Source: Actibacterium lipolyticum
GTDB lineage: Bacteria; Pseudomonadota; Alphaproteobacteria; Rhodobacterales; Rhodobacteraceae
Assembly: GCF_900184935.1 (NCBI RefSeq)
Contig: NZ_FXYE01000002.1
Coordinates: 1,665,501 to 1,729,500 of the forward strand
DNA length: 64,000 nt
Reading direction: 5' to 3'
Shown: positions 43,174 through 51,333 of the stretch, one piece after another
Layout of the letters: every line of letters starts with the position of its first letter
How positions within the stretch are numbered: position 1 is the stretch's first letter
Position numbers and translations under genes: made by a program
Notes under the pieces: model-generated
Seen by the model: only the letters and a program-made list of their open reading frames with translations
The model's database searches: none
What the model was told of the DNA's origin: nothing

Positions 43174-43940
43174 TCCCTCTGATCGCCGAGATTCTACCCG
43201 TGGCGCAGGAACAGTTACTGTCAGCGTTCATCGTCTTCCTTCGTGTCGGCGCTGTTGTCGTCATGGTTCCGGGCTTCGGAGAGCAGTTTATACCACAGCG
43301 GGTAAAGCTGGTGGTCGCGTTGTCATTCACGCTGATCGTGGCGCCGGCTGTCGCCACTGATGCGCAGCCCTTAACCGCACAGCCGAGCCTGTTTTGGCTG
43401 GGAGAGGTCATCACCGGTCTGGCCCTAGGCGCAATTTTAAGGCTGCTGGTGCAGACCCTTCAGATTGCAGGGCAGGTGGCTGCGCAAGCCACTTCGCTTT
43501 CGCAAATATTCGGGGGCGCGGGCGGTGATCCCCAGCCTGCGCTTTCCCATTTGCTTACCATCGCGGGGCTGGCACTTGCGGCAATGACTGGTCTGCATGT
43601 TCGTGCCGCAGAAGCGATGATTTTATCCTACGACATGTTGCCACCAGGCCGTATGCCAGACGCCGCGCTTCTGGCAGATTGGGGAGTTGCGAATATTGCC
43701 CTTGGCTTTGGTCTGGCGGTCCTGTTGGCGATGCCATTCGTGATCGCTTCGTTGATCTACAACTTGGCCTTGGGCGTGATTAACAAAGCGATGCCACAGC
43801 TGATGGTCGCTTTTGTCGGCGCGCCCGCGATCACCGCAGGGGGGCTTATCCTAATGGTGTTGGCGGTTCCCGTAATGTTGGAAATTTGGCAAAGCTGGCT
43901 GGTGGCTGTGCTGTCAGACCCGTTTTCGGTGGCGCGATGA
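43170..43940 (+). CDS. fliR: Flagellar export gate protein FliR
   Basis: A 256-residue integral membrane protein with six hydrophobic segments. The pattern VFLRVGAVVVMVPGFGEQFIPQRVKLVVALSF at the N terminus, followed by GQVAAQATSLSQIFGGAGG, is typical of FliR. It overlaps flhA and flhB by four bases each (ATGA), which indicates translational coupling. FliR forms the export gate with FliP, FliQ, FlhA and FlhB, all encoded in this window. Confidence 0.95.
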   Translation: MIPLIAEILPVAQEQLLSAFIVFLRVGAVVVMVPGFGEQFIPQRVKLVVALSFTLIVAPAVATDAQPLTAQPSLFWLGEVITGLALGAILRLLVQTLQIAGQVAAQATSLSQIFGGAGGDPQPALSHLLTIAGLALAAMTGLHVRAAEAMILSYDMLPPGRMPDAALLADWGVANIALGFGLAVLLAMPFVIASLIYNLALGVINKAMPQLMVAFVGAPAITAGGLILMVLAVPVMLEIWQSWLVAVLSDPFSVAR

Positions 43941-45019
43941 GCGGCCAGTCCGAAGACGAAGACAAACAACACGACGCGACCGCCAAGAAGCTAGAGGATG
44001 CGCGCAAAAAGGGCGAAATCGCGCGTTCTGCGGACCTTAATACAGCCGCGTCCTATGCCGGTCTTGCCCTTGTGGCGGTCAGCGTTGGCGCAGCCTCTCT
44101 CAGCCAACTTGGGGATGTGGGGTTTAGGCTTTTGCATCACGCTGACAGTCTTTCTGCCGATCTGTTTCATAGCGGGGCGGTGACCCAATTTGGCGGGTTG
44201 TTGTTGGCATCCGCATTTGCTGTCGCGCCATTCTTTGCGGGGCCGGCGCTTCTGTCGCTTTGCTCTGTGGTTGTTCAGCGCAGCTTCGTCGTCGCTCCGT
44301 CCAAGATCCAGCCGAAGTTGTCACGCATTTCCCCACTTTCAAACGCAAAGAACAAATTCGGGCGGTCGGGGCTTTTTGAATTCGCAAAAAGCGCGGCGAA
44401 GCTTGTGATTTTTAGTCTGCTGTTGACGATCTATCTATTTCGTAACCTACCAGACATGTTGGCGACCATGCATCTGGCACCCGCTATGGCGATGGCTCAG
44501 ATGATGAACATGTCGGTTGAATTCCTGCTGTTCGTGGTGGTCATCGCGGTAATTATGGGGGCCGGAGACTTCTTGTGGCAGCGTGGCGAACATCTGCGCA
44601 AAAACCGGATGTCGCACCAAGAGCTGAAAGATGAGGTCAAACAGTCCGAGGGTGATCCGCACGTAAAACAACAGCGTCGCCAGAAGGGTATGGCGATTGC
44701 GATGAACCAGATGCTGGCGGATGTGCCGTCCGCTGACGTGATTATCGTAAACCCAACCCACTTCGCAGTCGCGCTGAAGTGGGATCGTTCAACGCCGGGC
44801 GCGCCGCTGTGTGTCGCAAAAGGCGTGGATGAGATTGCCGCCCGGATCAGAGAATCCGCCGCCGAAGCCGGCGTCCCAATTCACAGTGATCCGCCGACCG
44901 CGCGCGCCTTGCATGCGACTGTCGATATTGGCCAGGAGATTTCGAAAGAGCACTACGCCCCCGTCGCGGCCGCCATTCGGTTTTCCGAGGCGATGCGCGC
45001 AAAAGCGCGGGCGCGATAA
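43937..45019 (+). CDS. flhB: Flagellar export gate protein FlhB
   Basis: About 360 residues: a charged cytoplasmic N terminus (HDATAKKLEDARKKGEIARS), four transmembrane helices and a C-terminal cytoplasmic domain. The autocleavage motif NPTH is at about residues 272-275, in VIIVNPTHFAVAL. FlhB switches export from rod/hook to filament substrates together with FliK, encoded at 55398. The ATG at 43937 overlaps the fliR stop; an open frame upstream to 43886 is ignored because it has no family match. Confidence 0.97.
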   Translation: MSGQSEDEDKQHDATAKKLEDARKKGEIARSADLNTAASYAGLALVAVSVGAASLSQLGDVGFRLLHHADSLSADLFHSGAVTQFGGLLLASAFAVAPFFAGPALLSLCSVVVQRSFVVAPSKIQPKLSRISPLSNAKNKFGRSGLFEFAKSAAKLVIFSLLLTIYLFRNLPDMLATMHLAPAMAMAQMMNMSVEFLLFVVVIAVIMGAGDFLWQRGEHLRKNRMSHQELKDEVKQSEGDPHVKQQRRQKGMAIAMNQMLADVPSADVIIVNPTHFAVALKWDRSTPGAPLCVAKGVDEIAARIRESAAEAGVPIHSDPPTARALHATVDIGQEISKEHYAPVAAAIRFSEAMRAKARAR

Positions 45020-45366
45020 TGGCGAACAGTTCCACAAATCAGTTAACTGCGGTAACGCAATCCGTGCTTGATACGGCACTATCCCACCTTAAAAACTGCT
45101 CGATGAGGTGTGACAGATATCGTGCCGATCTGGCAGAGCTGGACGCCCAGCGGCGAAAAGCCACGTGTGATGTGGGGAACATCGCGTTGAGCGCGGGTGT
45201 TGATATCTTGTGGTTTCAGTGGGCGGAAAAACGGCGTTCGGCCCTTAACAAGGACCTCGCCCGCGCATTGGTCGAAGAGGAGCACGCCCGTGCGAAAGCA
45301 AAACGTGCATTCGGGCGAAATCAGGCGCTTTCAAAGATTTTGGGGCAGTCCGTGCACCGGCGCTAA
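45019..45366 (+). CDS. Small helical protein, FliJ-position candidate
   Basis: A 115-residue protein without signal or membrane segments. Two predicted helical stretches (residues 5-60 and 70-110) with many Ala, Arg, Lys and Glu resemble the antiparallel coiled coil of FliJ-type export chaperones. A Cys pair lies in KNCSMRC (residues 25-31). The start overlaps flhB by one base (TAATG), so it is made with the export gate. No fliJ was otherwise recognised in the window, which makes this a candidate; sequence alone does not prove it. Confidence 0.6.
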   Translation: MANSSTNQLTAVTQSVLDTALSHLKNCSMRCDRYRADLAELDAQRRKATCDVGNIALSAGVDILWFQWAEKRRSALNKDLARALVEEEHARAKAKRAFGRNQALSKILGQSVHRR

Positions 45367-45845
45367 GTATCTTGGCGAACGAGGTCGATAATCAGAACAT
45401 CGGTCACGTCTGGGCCAAGGACTTTCTGCGCCGTTTCGCGCAGTGCGATACGAAGTGAGTCCATGGTCGTTGTGTTGGTGAACGTCCCCATGAAACCGCC
45501 GGCATTCGCATGGTCAAACAGCACTCGAAGGAATGCGTCACGAATTTTGGGTTCACGCTCATAGACGGCCGCGCGGGCGCCATATGTCACCTCAAGGCTC
45601 AGGGAAATGACGACCAAGGCGGCGACTCGGCCATTTTCTACAACGGGTACGATGAACTGGTTGTTCAGCTTAACGAACTCGGCCGCTTCGTTTTCGTCAT
45701 CTTTCTTTGCCGGTTTCTTTTCTTGAGTTGTGTCTGTCGCTTCTTCTTTGGCCTCGTCGACGACCGTAGGTTTCATCATGTGCCCGGCGCCCGCACCAAG
45801 GGCAAGTCCGACAACGCCGAGCAAAACTGGAACTAAGTTGGCCAT
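45363..45845 (-). CDS. Second FliL-like protein
   Basis: A 160-residue bitopic protein: N-terminal transmembrane helix (VPVLLGVVGLALGAGAGHMM, residues 5-24), a charged Lys/Glu-rich linker and a periplasmic domain that ends in VTDVLIIDLVRQDT. The last segment mirrors the FliL pattern of a conserved strand before the C terminus. It is the last gene of the flgB...flgH operon and converges with the small helical gene, overlapping it by four bases. The first FliL (35689-36180) sits in the stator operon, so the two may act at different sites of the basal body. Confidence 0.75.
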   Translation of the reverse strand: MANLVPVLLGVVGLALGAGAGHMMKPTVVDEAKEEATDTTQEKKPAKKDDENEAAEFVKLNNQFIVPVVENGRVAALVVISLSLEVTYGARAAVYEREPKIRDAFLRVLFDHANAGGFMGTFTNTTTMDSLRIALRETAQKVLGPDVTDVLIIDLVRQDT

Positions 45846-45856
45846 GATGCGCCCCG

Positions 45857-46591
45857 TTAGAATGGAAGAATAATATCTGCGATCTGTTGGCCATAGCGGG
45901 GCTGCTGCATATCGGTGATTTGCCCCCTTCCGCCGTAAGAAATGCGTGCGGACGCAACTTTGTCATAGGTGATTTCGTTCTGACGCGAGATGTCTTCTGG
46001 GCGGACGTATCCGTTGACCAGCAACTCTCTCATTTCGAAATTCACGCGCACCTCTTGTGTGCCCTCAATTCGCACCACGCCGTTGGCAAGCACATCGGTG
46101 ATTGTGGCCGCGACGCGCAGGGTTAGCTTTTCGTTTCGTCGCACGGACCCGTCACCGCTGGACCCGCTTGACGAGGCGGTCGATACGGCCTCGTTCAAAC
46201 TCGCCCCAGCAGGAAGCTCGGGGTTCAGGCGCTGCGGGATGCCAAGCAGGCTGGGGATTTTCATGCTTTCGGTACCGCTTCGCGAGCGATCGGTCGAATT
46301 GGAAATCTCTGCTTTGTCGTCGATTTCGATCACGACGGTCAGAATATCACCGCGCCGCTCTGCCCGACGGTCCCCCAAAAGGGAGCTTCGCCCCCCGCTC
46401 CAAAGTGACGCCTGATCCGAGGCCATTTCGCGCTGAGTCTCTTCTGGAAAAGGCAGCGATGACATCGCCATATAGGCGTTGGTGCCCTCTGTCGGGGTGA
46501 AATCGGGCGCTTTGCCAATTTGCTCGACGCGCGCGCATGCGGCCGGGAGTAGCAGAAGAGCGCAGATCGAAAGGCGTGGAACGAAAGTCAT
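45857..46591 (-). CDS. flgH: Flagellar L-ring lipoprotein FlgH
   Basis: A 244-residue outer-membrane lipoprotein. The signal peptide ends with the lipobox LLPAAC (Cys19), the lipid-attached residue. The mature part contains SLWSGGRSSLLGDRRAERRGDILTVVIE and ITDVLANGVVRIEGTQEVRVNFE, both signatures of L-ring proteins. It forms the ring around the rod in the outer membrane. flgA lies nine bases upstream in the same operon; flgI, the P-ring gene, was not found here. Confidence 0.96.
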   Translation of the reverse strand: MTFVPRLSICALLLLPAACARVEQIGKAPDFTPTEGTNAYMAMSSLPFPEETQREMASDQASLWSGGRSSLLGDRRAERRGDILTVVIEIDDKAEISNSTDRSRSGTESMKIPSLLGIPQRLNPELPAGASLNEAVSTASSSGSSGDGSVRRNEKLTLRVAATITDVLANGVVRIEGTQEVRVNFEMRELLVNGYVRPEDISRQNEITYDKVASARISYGGRGQITDMQQPRYGQQIADIILPF

Positions 46592-46600
46592 GGATGCTCC

Positions 46601-47029
46601 TTAGGGAAAGGAATGCGGGTCGACGATGACCGCGCCGTTTTGGGTGACAGTGCCGGTGACCGTCGTGCGAGAGGCCAGATTCATGACGCGCAAGGTGTCG
46701 CCGACAGCCGCGCGCGCCAAGGAGCGGGCGTCTGCCGCGATGACAAGCCCCCCCTGCCGATAGTGGAGGGTCACAAGCTGGTTGCGTTCAATCACTGCGG
46801 GGGGGCGGATGTCACCGGGGCGAATAGGCCGCCCTGCATAAAGGATCACGCGGGTTTCCTGGCCGATCGCCTGTTCGGGCTGGGTCAGCGCGCCGGTTGG
46901 GTTCATGTCGGAAATTGCGAGGTCTTGGGCGGTGATCACCTGGTTGGCGCGGATGGTGCGCGCGGCGACAAGGGTGTCGGCACATGCGGGGCCGCAAGCT
47001 AGCAGGATTAAGGCGTAATAGAGCCGCAT
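46601..47029 (-). CDS. flgA: P-ring assembly chaperone FlgA
   Basis: A 142-residue exported protein with a short signal peptide (residues 1-17, ending CGPACA) and a SAF domain: ARTIRANQVITAQDLAI, then GRPIRPGDIRPP, and a C-terminal half with NQLVTLHYRQGGLVIAADARSL. FlgA chaperones FlgI during P-ring assembly in the periplasm. The ends of flgG and flgA overlap by one base. It is shorter than enterobacterial FlgA (about 219 residues), having only the conserved C-terminal part. Confidence 0.93.
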   Translation of the reverse strand: MRLYYALILLACGPACADTLVAARTIRANQVITAQDLAISDMNPTGALTQPEQAIGQETRVILYAGRPIRPGDIRPPAVIERNQLVTLHYRQGGLVIAADARSLARAAVGDTLRVMNLASRTTVTGTVTQNGAVIVDPHSFP

Positions 47030-47814
47030 CAGCGCACCTGTGTCGTCGCGCTGAGCATCTGATCCGCAGCTGTTATAACCTTCGCGTTCAGTTCGTACCC
47101 ACGCTGTGCCTCGATCAGTTCAGTGACCTCGCGCACGGCATCCACAGAGCTGTCTTCAAGGTAGCCCTGCCGCAACGTGCCAAGTCCGTCTTCGCCCGGT
47201 GTGCCGTTGATCGCGGGGCCAGATGCAGCGGTTTCAAGGAATAGGTTGGACCCCATCGATTCCAGCCCCTTTTCGTTGGAAAATCCGGCAAGGGTGAACT
47301 GGCCCAACAGTTCGGGCTGAACCCGGTCCGAGAAATAGGCGTAAACTTCGCCTTCTGCGTTTATGGAAATGCTGCGGGCATCGTCGGGGATGGTGATATC
47401 CGGCGCGACCGGGAAGCCATCTGAGGTAACAATCAACCCATCGCCCGTGCGCTTCAACGCGCCATCGCGCGTAAAACCGGACAGGCCGGATGGTAACGTG
47501 ACCTCAAGATACCCCTGACCTTCGATTGCCAGATCAAGGTCGCCGCCCGTTTGAGACAGTGACCCTTGCGATAGCGTAACGCTTACCGAAGACGGTCGCA
47601 CGCCAAGTCCAAGCTGAACGCCGGTCGGCAATACAGTACCGTCGGCCGCATTGATCGAACCGGCGCGCGTGACCTGCTGATAGTGCAGATCGGCAAATTC
47701 AGCGCGGCGGGCGTTGTAGCCGGTGGTGTTCATGTTGGCGAGGTTGTTTGAAATCACCTCGACCCGCATTTGCTGGGCAGTCATGCCCGTGGCGGCGATT
47801 TTTAGGGCGCGCAT
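47029..47814 (-). CDS. flgG: Distal rod protein FlgG
   Basis: A 261-residue axial protein with the family's N-terminal pattern MRALKIAATGMTAQQMRVEVISNNLANMNTTGYN and the C-terminal SNVDAVREVTELIEAQRGYELNAKVI-like heptad helix (here SSVDAVREVTELIEAQ). These two ends pair in the rod. FlgG forms the distal rod that passes through the P and L rings. The length is that of typical FlgG, and flgF lies 18 bases upstream. Confidence 0.97.
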   Translation of the reverse strand: MRALKIAATGMTAQQMRVEVISNNLANMNTTGYNARRAEFADLHYQQVTRAGSINAADGTVLPTGVQLGLGVRPSSVSVTLSQGSLSQTGGDLDLAIEGQGYLEVTLPSGLSGFTRDGALKRTGDGLIVTSDGFPVAPDITIPDDARSISINAEGEVYAYFSDRVQPELLGQFTLAGFSNEKGLESMGSNLFLETAASGPAINGTPGEDGLGTLRQGYLEDSSVDAVREVTELIEAQRGYELNAKVITAADQMLSATTQVR

Positions 47815-47832
47815 CTGGCACCTCCTTCACAA

Positions 47833-48549
47833 TTACTGACCAAGGGTACGCAGAACGCCACGAATGCGTTCGTCTTCGCGTTCCAGAAAGCTTTGACCAA
47901 GCTGATAGGCGTGTTGAACTTCGATCATTCGGGCGACTTCCGTAATCGGATCAACGTTAGAGTTTTCGACGAACCCCTGAAGAACAGAGCTGTCAGAGAT
48001 AGGCTCTAACTCGCCTTGAAATGCGAAACTTGTATTGTTGTCGCGGGATAGGTCTGCTGCACTTGCCGGGCTATAAACGCCCACCTGACTTAGCGCGCGA
48101 CCGTCCGCGCTTAGCGTGCCATCCGGCGAAACCTGCACAGACGCGGCATCGGGCGGGATAAAGATTGGCGCGCCGCCAAGATCAAGCAGGCGATACCCGT
48201 CAGGGGTGGCAAGTTCGCCCGCCTCATTGGGGGTGAAGGCACCGGCCCGTGTCAGCCGCTCCCCGTTTGGGGTTTCAATCAAGAAAAACCCCGGCCCTTC
48301 GATCGCAAAATCAAACGTCCCGCCGGTTTCGGTAAGCGGCCCCTGCTGCAGATCGACGTTGCGAACGTTGGCCGAAGCCATGGAAAGCGACCCGCTGGGC
48401 CCTTCCACGGCGCGTACATGTTCGGCAAAGATCATCCCTTCGCCGCGGTAGCCCGTCGTGGAAAGGTTGGCGATATTGTTGGCGACGCTCTGCATCTCTC
48501 TCAACAAACCGGCTTGGCGGGTAAGGGTTGTGTAGCCTGCGTTATCCAT
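47833..48549 (-). CDS. flgF: Proximal rod protein FlgF
   Basis: A 238-residue axial protein. The start (LTRQAGLLREMQSVANNIANLSTTGYRGEG) and end (NVDPITEVARMIEVQHAYQLGQ) carry the conserved rod/hook helices. It has fewer residues than FlgG in the central domain, as expected for FlgF. It follows fliQ after three bases and precedes flgG. Confidence 0.95.
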   Translation of the reverse strand: MDNAGYTTLTRQAGLLREMQSVANNIANLSTTGYRGEGMIFAEHVRAVEGPSGSLSMASANVRNVDLQQGPLTETGGTFDFAIEGPGFFLIETPNGERLTRAGAFTPNEAGELATPDGYRLLDLGGAPIFIPPDAASVQVSPDGTLSADGRALSQVGVYSPASAADLSRDNNTSFAFQGELEPISDSSVLQGFVENSNVDPITEVARMIEVQHAYQLGQSFLEREDERIRGVLRTLGQ

Positions 48550-48552
48550 TGG

Positions 48553-48819
48553 TCAGCCTCCGATCATCAGGGGGACGAGTTGATCCGTGAAAAAGCTGGT
48601 CAGGGTTTGCGTCATGAACCCCATCGTGGCCCAGAACACCCCCAGAATGGCGGCAAGCTTTGGCACGAACGTCAGGGTCATTTCCTGGACCGAGGTCAGC
48701 GCCTGAAACAGGCCAATCGCCAAACCCACCACCAGCGCGACCGCCAAAATGGGCATGGAGATTTTGACCGAAATCCAAAGACCCTGCCTTAGCGTGTCAA
48801 AGAAGATGACCTCATCCAT
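48553..48819 (-). CDS. fliQ: Flagellar export gate protein FliQ
   Basis: An 88-residue protein with two hydrophobic helices (about residues 15-40 and 52-75). The pattern LAVALVVGLAIGLFQALTSVQEMTLTFVPKLAAI is a FliQ signature. It forms the export gate with FliP and FliR. It sits three bases from both fliE and flgF, inside an axial-protein operon, while fliP and fliR are encoded elsewhere in this window. Confidence 0.96.
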   Translation of the reverse strand: MDEVIFFDTLRQGLWISVKISMPILAVALVVGLAIGLFQALTSVQEMTLTFVPKLAAILGVFWATMGFMTQTLTSFFTDQLVPLMIGG

Positions 48820-48822
48820 CGC

Positions 48823-49116
48823 TTACACCGGCATCCGAAGGATTTCCTGATACGCTTCGACGACCTTGTCGCGCACCGTCACGGCGGTTTCGATGGCCAG
48901 TTCGGTTTGCGCCAATGCTTCGACCAACGCATGCGGATCCGCCTTGCCAACCATCGCGGCCTTGGCGGTTTCTTCGGCGTTTATCAGTGTTTCATTGAAC
49001 GACTGGGCCAGTTGCGCAAAGCCGGATTTTTCCGCCGGATCCGTCGCGCTTGGCTGGGTTGCGTGCCGTGCCGTTGCATAGGCCCTTAGGGCCGCGGTTG
49101 AGGATGTAATGTCCAT
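48823..49116 (-). CDS. fliE: MS ring-rod junction protein FliE
   Basis: A 97-residue protein with the FliE C-terminal pattern DPHALVEALAQTELAIETAVTVRDKVVEAYQEILRMPV, in which the terminal RMPV is nearly invariant. FliE links the MS ring to the rod. It lies 12 bases after flgC and 3 bases before fliQ. The length is close to the family's usual 100 or so residues. Confidence 0.95.
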   Translation of the reverse strand: MDITSSTAALRAYATARHATQPSATDPAEKSGFAQLAQSFNETLINAEETAKAAMVGKADPHALVEALAQTELAIETAVTVRDKVVEAYQEILRMPV

Positions 49117-49128
49117 TCTAGATTTTCC

Positions 49129-49521
49129 TTATCGACGCAGCAGATCAAGCAAGCTCGACGACATTTGCCGGGCCTGATCGAACATTTTGAGGTTCGCCTC
49201 ATAGCTGCGCTGCGCTTCGCGCGCGTCTGCGATTTCGACCACCAGATCGACGTTAGAGCCGTCGTAATGGCCAGTTTCATCCGCCATCGGGTGGGACGGG
49301 TCGAACACCCGCGCCAATTCCCGTTGGTCCAGTGACACAGGGCCAGATGTGACCTGCCCAGTGTGGCGCCCACCCGATACGGTTTCGGCAAAACTAACGA
49401 GCTTGCGCCGGTAACCGGGTGTGTCCGCGTTCGAGATGTTTTCAGAGACATGCCGCAGCCGCGCGCTTTGCGCCTTCATGCCGCTGGCAGATGCCGCAAG
49501 TGATTTGAAAAGTTCACTCAT
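49129..49521 (-). CDS. flgC: Proximal rod protein FlgC
   Basis: A 130-residue axial protein with the N-terminal heptad AASASGMKAQSARLRHVSENISNADTPGYRRK and a C-terminal helix EAQRSYEANLKMFDQARQMSSSLL. It matches FlgC in length and pattern. It follows flgB after eight bases in the rod operon. Confidence 0.95.
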   Translation of the reverse strand: MSELFKSLAASASGMKAQSARLRHVSENISNADTPGYRRKLVSFAETVSGGRHTGQVTSGPVSLDQRELARVFDPSHPMADETGHYDGSNVDLVVEIADAREAQRSYEANLKMFDQARQMSSSLLDLLRR

Positions 49522-49529
49522 GTCCGCAC

Positions 49530-49913
49530 CTATCGGCCTAGGCTGGTGCGCAAGATGCCCATCGCGCTGTGGTAAACCGTCAGCGCCATATCGTGCTGGG
49601 ATTTGGATTGGACGGATTTCACCATTTCGACTTCAAGCGAGACAGAGTTGCCGTTGGGCGATGCATCTGCCGTGGTGTCGGAAAACGCCGCAATGTCCGA
49701 AGGTTGGGCGGAGCCTGCGATATGGCCTGACCGCGTCGAACGCGTCGCAAACCCTGCGTCGTCATCATAGGTTTTCTTGAACGAAGTAATATCCTGTGCC
49801 TGAAACCCAGGCGTGTCGGCGTTGGCGATATTGCGCGCCACGACGGACTGACGTGCGGCGGCATGGGTTGCCATGCCGTGCGCCATTTTCAGTATCTCTA
49901 ATTTGTTAAACAT
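49530..49913 (-). CDS. flgB: Proximal rod protein FlgB
   Basis: A 127-residue axial protein with KMAHGMATHAAARQSVVARNIANADTPGFQAQD near the N terminus and EMVKSVQSKSQHDMALTVYHSAMGIL at the C terminus, both typical of FlgB. The ATG at 49913 is supported by GGAG eight bases upstream; the frame continues to 49940 without family residues. It opens the minus-strand operon flgB-flgC-fliE-fliQ-flgF-flgG-flgA-flgH-fliL2 and is divergent from fliI, with an 82-base gap that should hold both promoters. Confidence 0.95.
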   Translation of the reverse strand: MFNKLEILKMAHGMATHAAARQSVVARNIANADTPGFQAQDITSFKKTYDDDAGFATRSTRSGHIAGSAQPSDIAAFSDTTADASPNGNSVSLEVEMVKSVQSKSQHDMALTVYHSAMGILRTSLGR

Positions 49914-49995
49914 CCGGGCTTCTCCCTCGGTTTCAACCAAGGTTTAACCCTGATTCCTTTAGAAACCGTTGTCAGAGCAACAGCGGAGAATCCCG

Positions 49996-51333
49996 ATGCC
50001 CAGCCCAGCGATTACCTCTTTGATGGCGGAAATATCCGCGCTTAGCCGATCGCACGTCGTGGGGCGTGTGAAGTCGATTCAAGGTGATTTAGTCACTATT
50101 ATTGGCCTTTCTCATGCGGCTGGCCTTGGCGATATGATTGAACTGACCCCGTCGAACGGCAGCCCCATTCGGGCAGAGGTTTTGCGCCTGACACATGAGG
50201 AAATCACCGTCCTGCCGGACGGGATGCCAGAAGGCTTATCAATCGGTGACCGCGCCGTTCTTAAGGGCGCACCAACGATTGCGCCCGACGACAGTTGGTT
50301 GGGGCGCGTCATTGACCCATTTGGGGCGGCTCTTGACGGGCGGCCATTGTTTCGCGGCCCCTCTAACCGGGCGTTGCGAGCGGCACCGCCGGCGGCAACG
50401 CGGCGGCGTGGTCTGGGGTCGCGCGTCGAAACGGGGCTGACGGTTTTCAACACTATGCTGCCGATCGTCCGGGGCCAGCGTGTGGGGCTGTTCGCTGGGT
50501 CGGGTGTTGGGAAATCGACGCTGTTGGCCAATCTAGCGCGGGGCCTTCAGGCGGATGTCGCCGTTATCGCGCTGGTGGGGGAGCGCGGGCGCGAGGTGCG
50601 GGAGTTTGTTGACCGTACTTTGGGGCCAGAAGGCATGGCGCGTTCGGTGGTGATTGCCGCCACATCAGACCAATCCGCAATCGTGCGCCGACGCGCAGCT
50701 TGGTCGGCAATGGCCGTGGCCGAGTATTTTCGCGATCAGGGAAAGCAGGTTCTGTTTCTGACGGATTCCGTTACCCGCTTTGCAGAGGCGCACCGCGAAA
50801 TCGCTTTGGCCGGGGGGGAAGAGCCTTCGCTTCGCGGCTTTCCGCCATCGACATCGCAAATGATCATGTCATTGGCTGAACGCGCCGGGCCTGGTTCCGG
50901 TACGATGGGCGATATTACCGCGATTTTCAGTGTGCTTGTTGCTGGGTCTGACATGGATGAACCGGTGGCCGATATTCTGCGCGGCGTTCTGGATGGGCAC
51001 GTCGTGTTGGACCGGCAGATCGCAGAACGCGGTCGGTTTCCCGCGATTGATTTGTTGCGGTCGGTTTCCCGCAGCTTGCCGGATGCGGCGAGTGGCGACG
51101 AAAACGCGCTGATAACCGGAGCGCGCCGCCTTCTGGGCGCATATGAGCGCGTAGAGGTGATGATTCAGGCGGGCCTTTACACAGCTGGTTCAGACCCAGA
51201 AATTGATGCGGCGATCAAGGTCTGGCCTTTGTTGGATGCATTTCTTGCGCAGGAAGAGGCAGAGGATACCGCCGCCAGTTTCGCCAATCTTGCGCAATGC
51301 TTGGCGGCGGCAGAGCCTAAGAACAGGCTCTAA
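49996..51333 (+). CDS. fliI: Flagellar export ATPase FliI
   Basis: About 445 residues of an F1-beta-like ATPase. Walker A is GLFAGSGVGKST, Walker B QVLFLTDSVTRFAEAHRE, and the segment RGFPPSTSQMIMSLAERAG is typical of type III export ATPases. The N-terminal beta-barrel domain covers residues 1-95. The ATG at 49996 has GGAG seven bases upstream and is preferred to the in-frame ATG at 49969. FliI powers chaperone release at the export gate with FliH. It is a single-gene unit that converges with the DUF1217 gene, overlapping it by four bases. Confidence 0.96.
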   Translation: MPSPAITSLMAEISALSRSHVVGRVKSIQGDLVTIIGLSHAAGLGDMIELTPSNGSPIRAEVLRLTHEEITVLPDGMPEGLSIGDRAVLKGAPTIAPDDSWLGRVIDPFGAALDGRPLFRGPSNRALRAAPPAATRRRGLGSRVETGLTVFNTMLPIVRGQRVGLFAGSGVGKSTLLANLARGLQADVAVIALVGERGREVREFVDRTLGPEGMARSVVIAATSDQSAIVRRRAAWSAMAVAEYFRDQGKQVLFLTDSVTRFAEAHREIALAGGEEPSLRGFPPSTSQMIMSLAERAGPGSGTMGDITAIFSVLVAGSDMDEPVADILRGVLDGHVVLDRQIAERGRFPAIDLLRSVSRSLPDAASGDENALITGARRLLGAYERVEVMIQAGLYTAGSDPEIDAAIKVWPLLDAFLAQEEAEDTAASFANLAQCLAAAEPKNRL

